A stretch of DNA of 5,434 nucleotides from Bacillota bacterium. GTDB taxonomy: Bacteria > Bacillota_A > Clostridia > Clostridiales > Clostridiaceae. Of the stretch, positions 4,815 to 5,434 are shown piece by piece; position 1 is the stretch's first letter, and every line of letters begins with the position of its first letter. A program made the position numbers and the translations under genes. The DNA is taken from positions 1 through 5,434 of the forward strand of contig JAJXYA010000021.1 in the NCBI GenBank assembly GCA_021780795.1, read 5' to 3'. The notes beneath the pieces are model-generated. The model saw only the letters and a program-made list of their open reading frames with translations, made no database searches and had not been told where the DNA came from.

Positions 4815-5434
4815 ATGAACTTAAGAAAAGTTAAACTATCCACAAAGCTTGTAGTAGGATTTTCACTGATGGCGCTACTTACGATTATAACCTTTGCTCT
4901 AGGAGACTACAATATTTATAAAATCAATCAAATTGTAACGAAATTAACATTGGTTAATGAAAAGAAAATTAGTTATGTAGACGAAATGAAAACTAGCATT
5001 AGCAATATAAATATTAGTATTAGAAATATTGCAATTAGTAATGATCCTGCTTATATTGCAACGCAGGATAATCTTCTTCAACAATACAAAACACAATTTA
5101 TAAATAGTGAAAATGCACTGGAAAAATTAATATCAACGCCTAAAGGGAAGCAATTATTTAAAGATATTCAAAATAAAGATTCTGTTTCTAGACAAGCTAC
5201 AGATGATGCTATAACAAAAGCACAGCAGCTTAATTTGACAAGTGCACAACTTGAAGGTATTTTAAATGAGTTTGCAAAGCCACAAAGTGATTTGTTAACC
5301 AGTATTCAAAATATGGTAGATTATCAAAATCAAAGTACTCAATCTGAAGGAATATTTGCACAAAGCACAGCAAACTCAGCATCAATGATAATGATAATAT
5401 ATTTAATCATAACCATTTTGATTGGTGGCATATC
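4815..5434 (+). CDS. Methyl-accepting chemotaxis protein, N-terminal part (cut by window end)
   Basis: ATG 4815 with GGGAGG (4802-4807) seven bases upstream; the frame stays open to the window end, giving 206 residues. Residues 1-11 are a short basic cytoplasmic start (MNLRKVKLSTK), and 12-30 are the first membrane helix (LVVGFSLMALLTIITFALG). Residues 31-189 are a mainly helical extracytoplasmic sensor with long Asn/Gln/Ser/Ile-rich stretches. This layout and the K-L-S-T-K-L-V-V-G-F start fit the four-helix-bundle ligand-binding domain (4HB_MCP). The second membrane helix begins at about residue 190 (ASMIMIIYLIITILIGGI) and runs off the window. The HAMP and signalling domains that would prove a chemoreceptor lie beyond the edge; a sensor kinase or diguanylate cyclase with the same sensor remains possible. 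The ligand is not predictable. It has its own promoter and a terminator before it, so it is a separate unit from ppdK. Confidence 0.8.
   Translation, partial: MNLRKVKLSTKLVVGFSLMALLTIITFALGDYNIYKINQIVTKLTLVNEKKISYVDEMKTSISNINISIRNIAISNDPAYIATQDNLLQQYKTQFINSENALEKLISTPKGKQLFKDIQNKDSVSRQATDDAITKAQQLNLTSAQLEGILNEFAKPQSDLLTSIQNMVDYQNQSTQSEGIFAQSTANSASMIMIIYLIITILIGGI

Overview
The window is low-GC (roughly one third G+C) DNA with strong purine-rich Shine-Dalgarno sites, short AT-rich spacers and hairpin terminators. Gene content and order point to a Firmicute of the class Clostridia, most likely Clostridium sensu stricto. All supported genes lie on the + strand. I see no rRNA, tRNA, CRISPR array, insertion sequence or phage gene.

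Layout: (1) positions 1-78 are the last 25 codons of an upstream gene, possibly recO. (2) 115-675 encodes a small membrane-associated protein with an N-terminal UBA-like domain, a DUF4342-type hydrophobic core and a charged heptad-repeat tail. A strong intrinsic terminator follows at 724-768. (3) 808-1449 encodes a CcpN-type repressor (winged helix plus two CBS domains). Its promoter starts inside the preceding terminator, and its start codon is uncertain (GTG 808 or a non-canonical ATT 817). (4) 1509-4139 encodes pyruvate, phosphate dikinase, complete and with all key residues. (5) 4235-4474 encodes a 79-residue protein with two CDGSH iron-sulfur motifs, followed by a long hairpin. (6) 4581-4814 is a long AT-rich regulatory spacer with a good promoter and repeated ATGTAAA words. 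(7) 4815 to the window end is the first 206 codons of a methyl-accepting chemotaxis protein.

Functionally the core is a regulator-target pair. CcpN in Bacillus represses gluconeogenic genes. Here a CcpN homologue sits directly upstream of ppdK, which interconverts pyruvate and phosphoenolpyruvate, so control of the PEP/pyruvate node by this repressor is the natural inference. No PPDK-regulatory kinase/phosphatase gene (DUF299, yqfL/ppsR type) is in the window.

Most of the window is conventional and I do not see a clearly new system. The points most worth checking are the ccpN start codon, the overlapping terminator and promoter, candidate operators before ccpN and ppdK, the UBA/DUF4342 protein, and the repeat-rich leader of the chemoreceptor gene.
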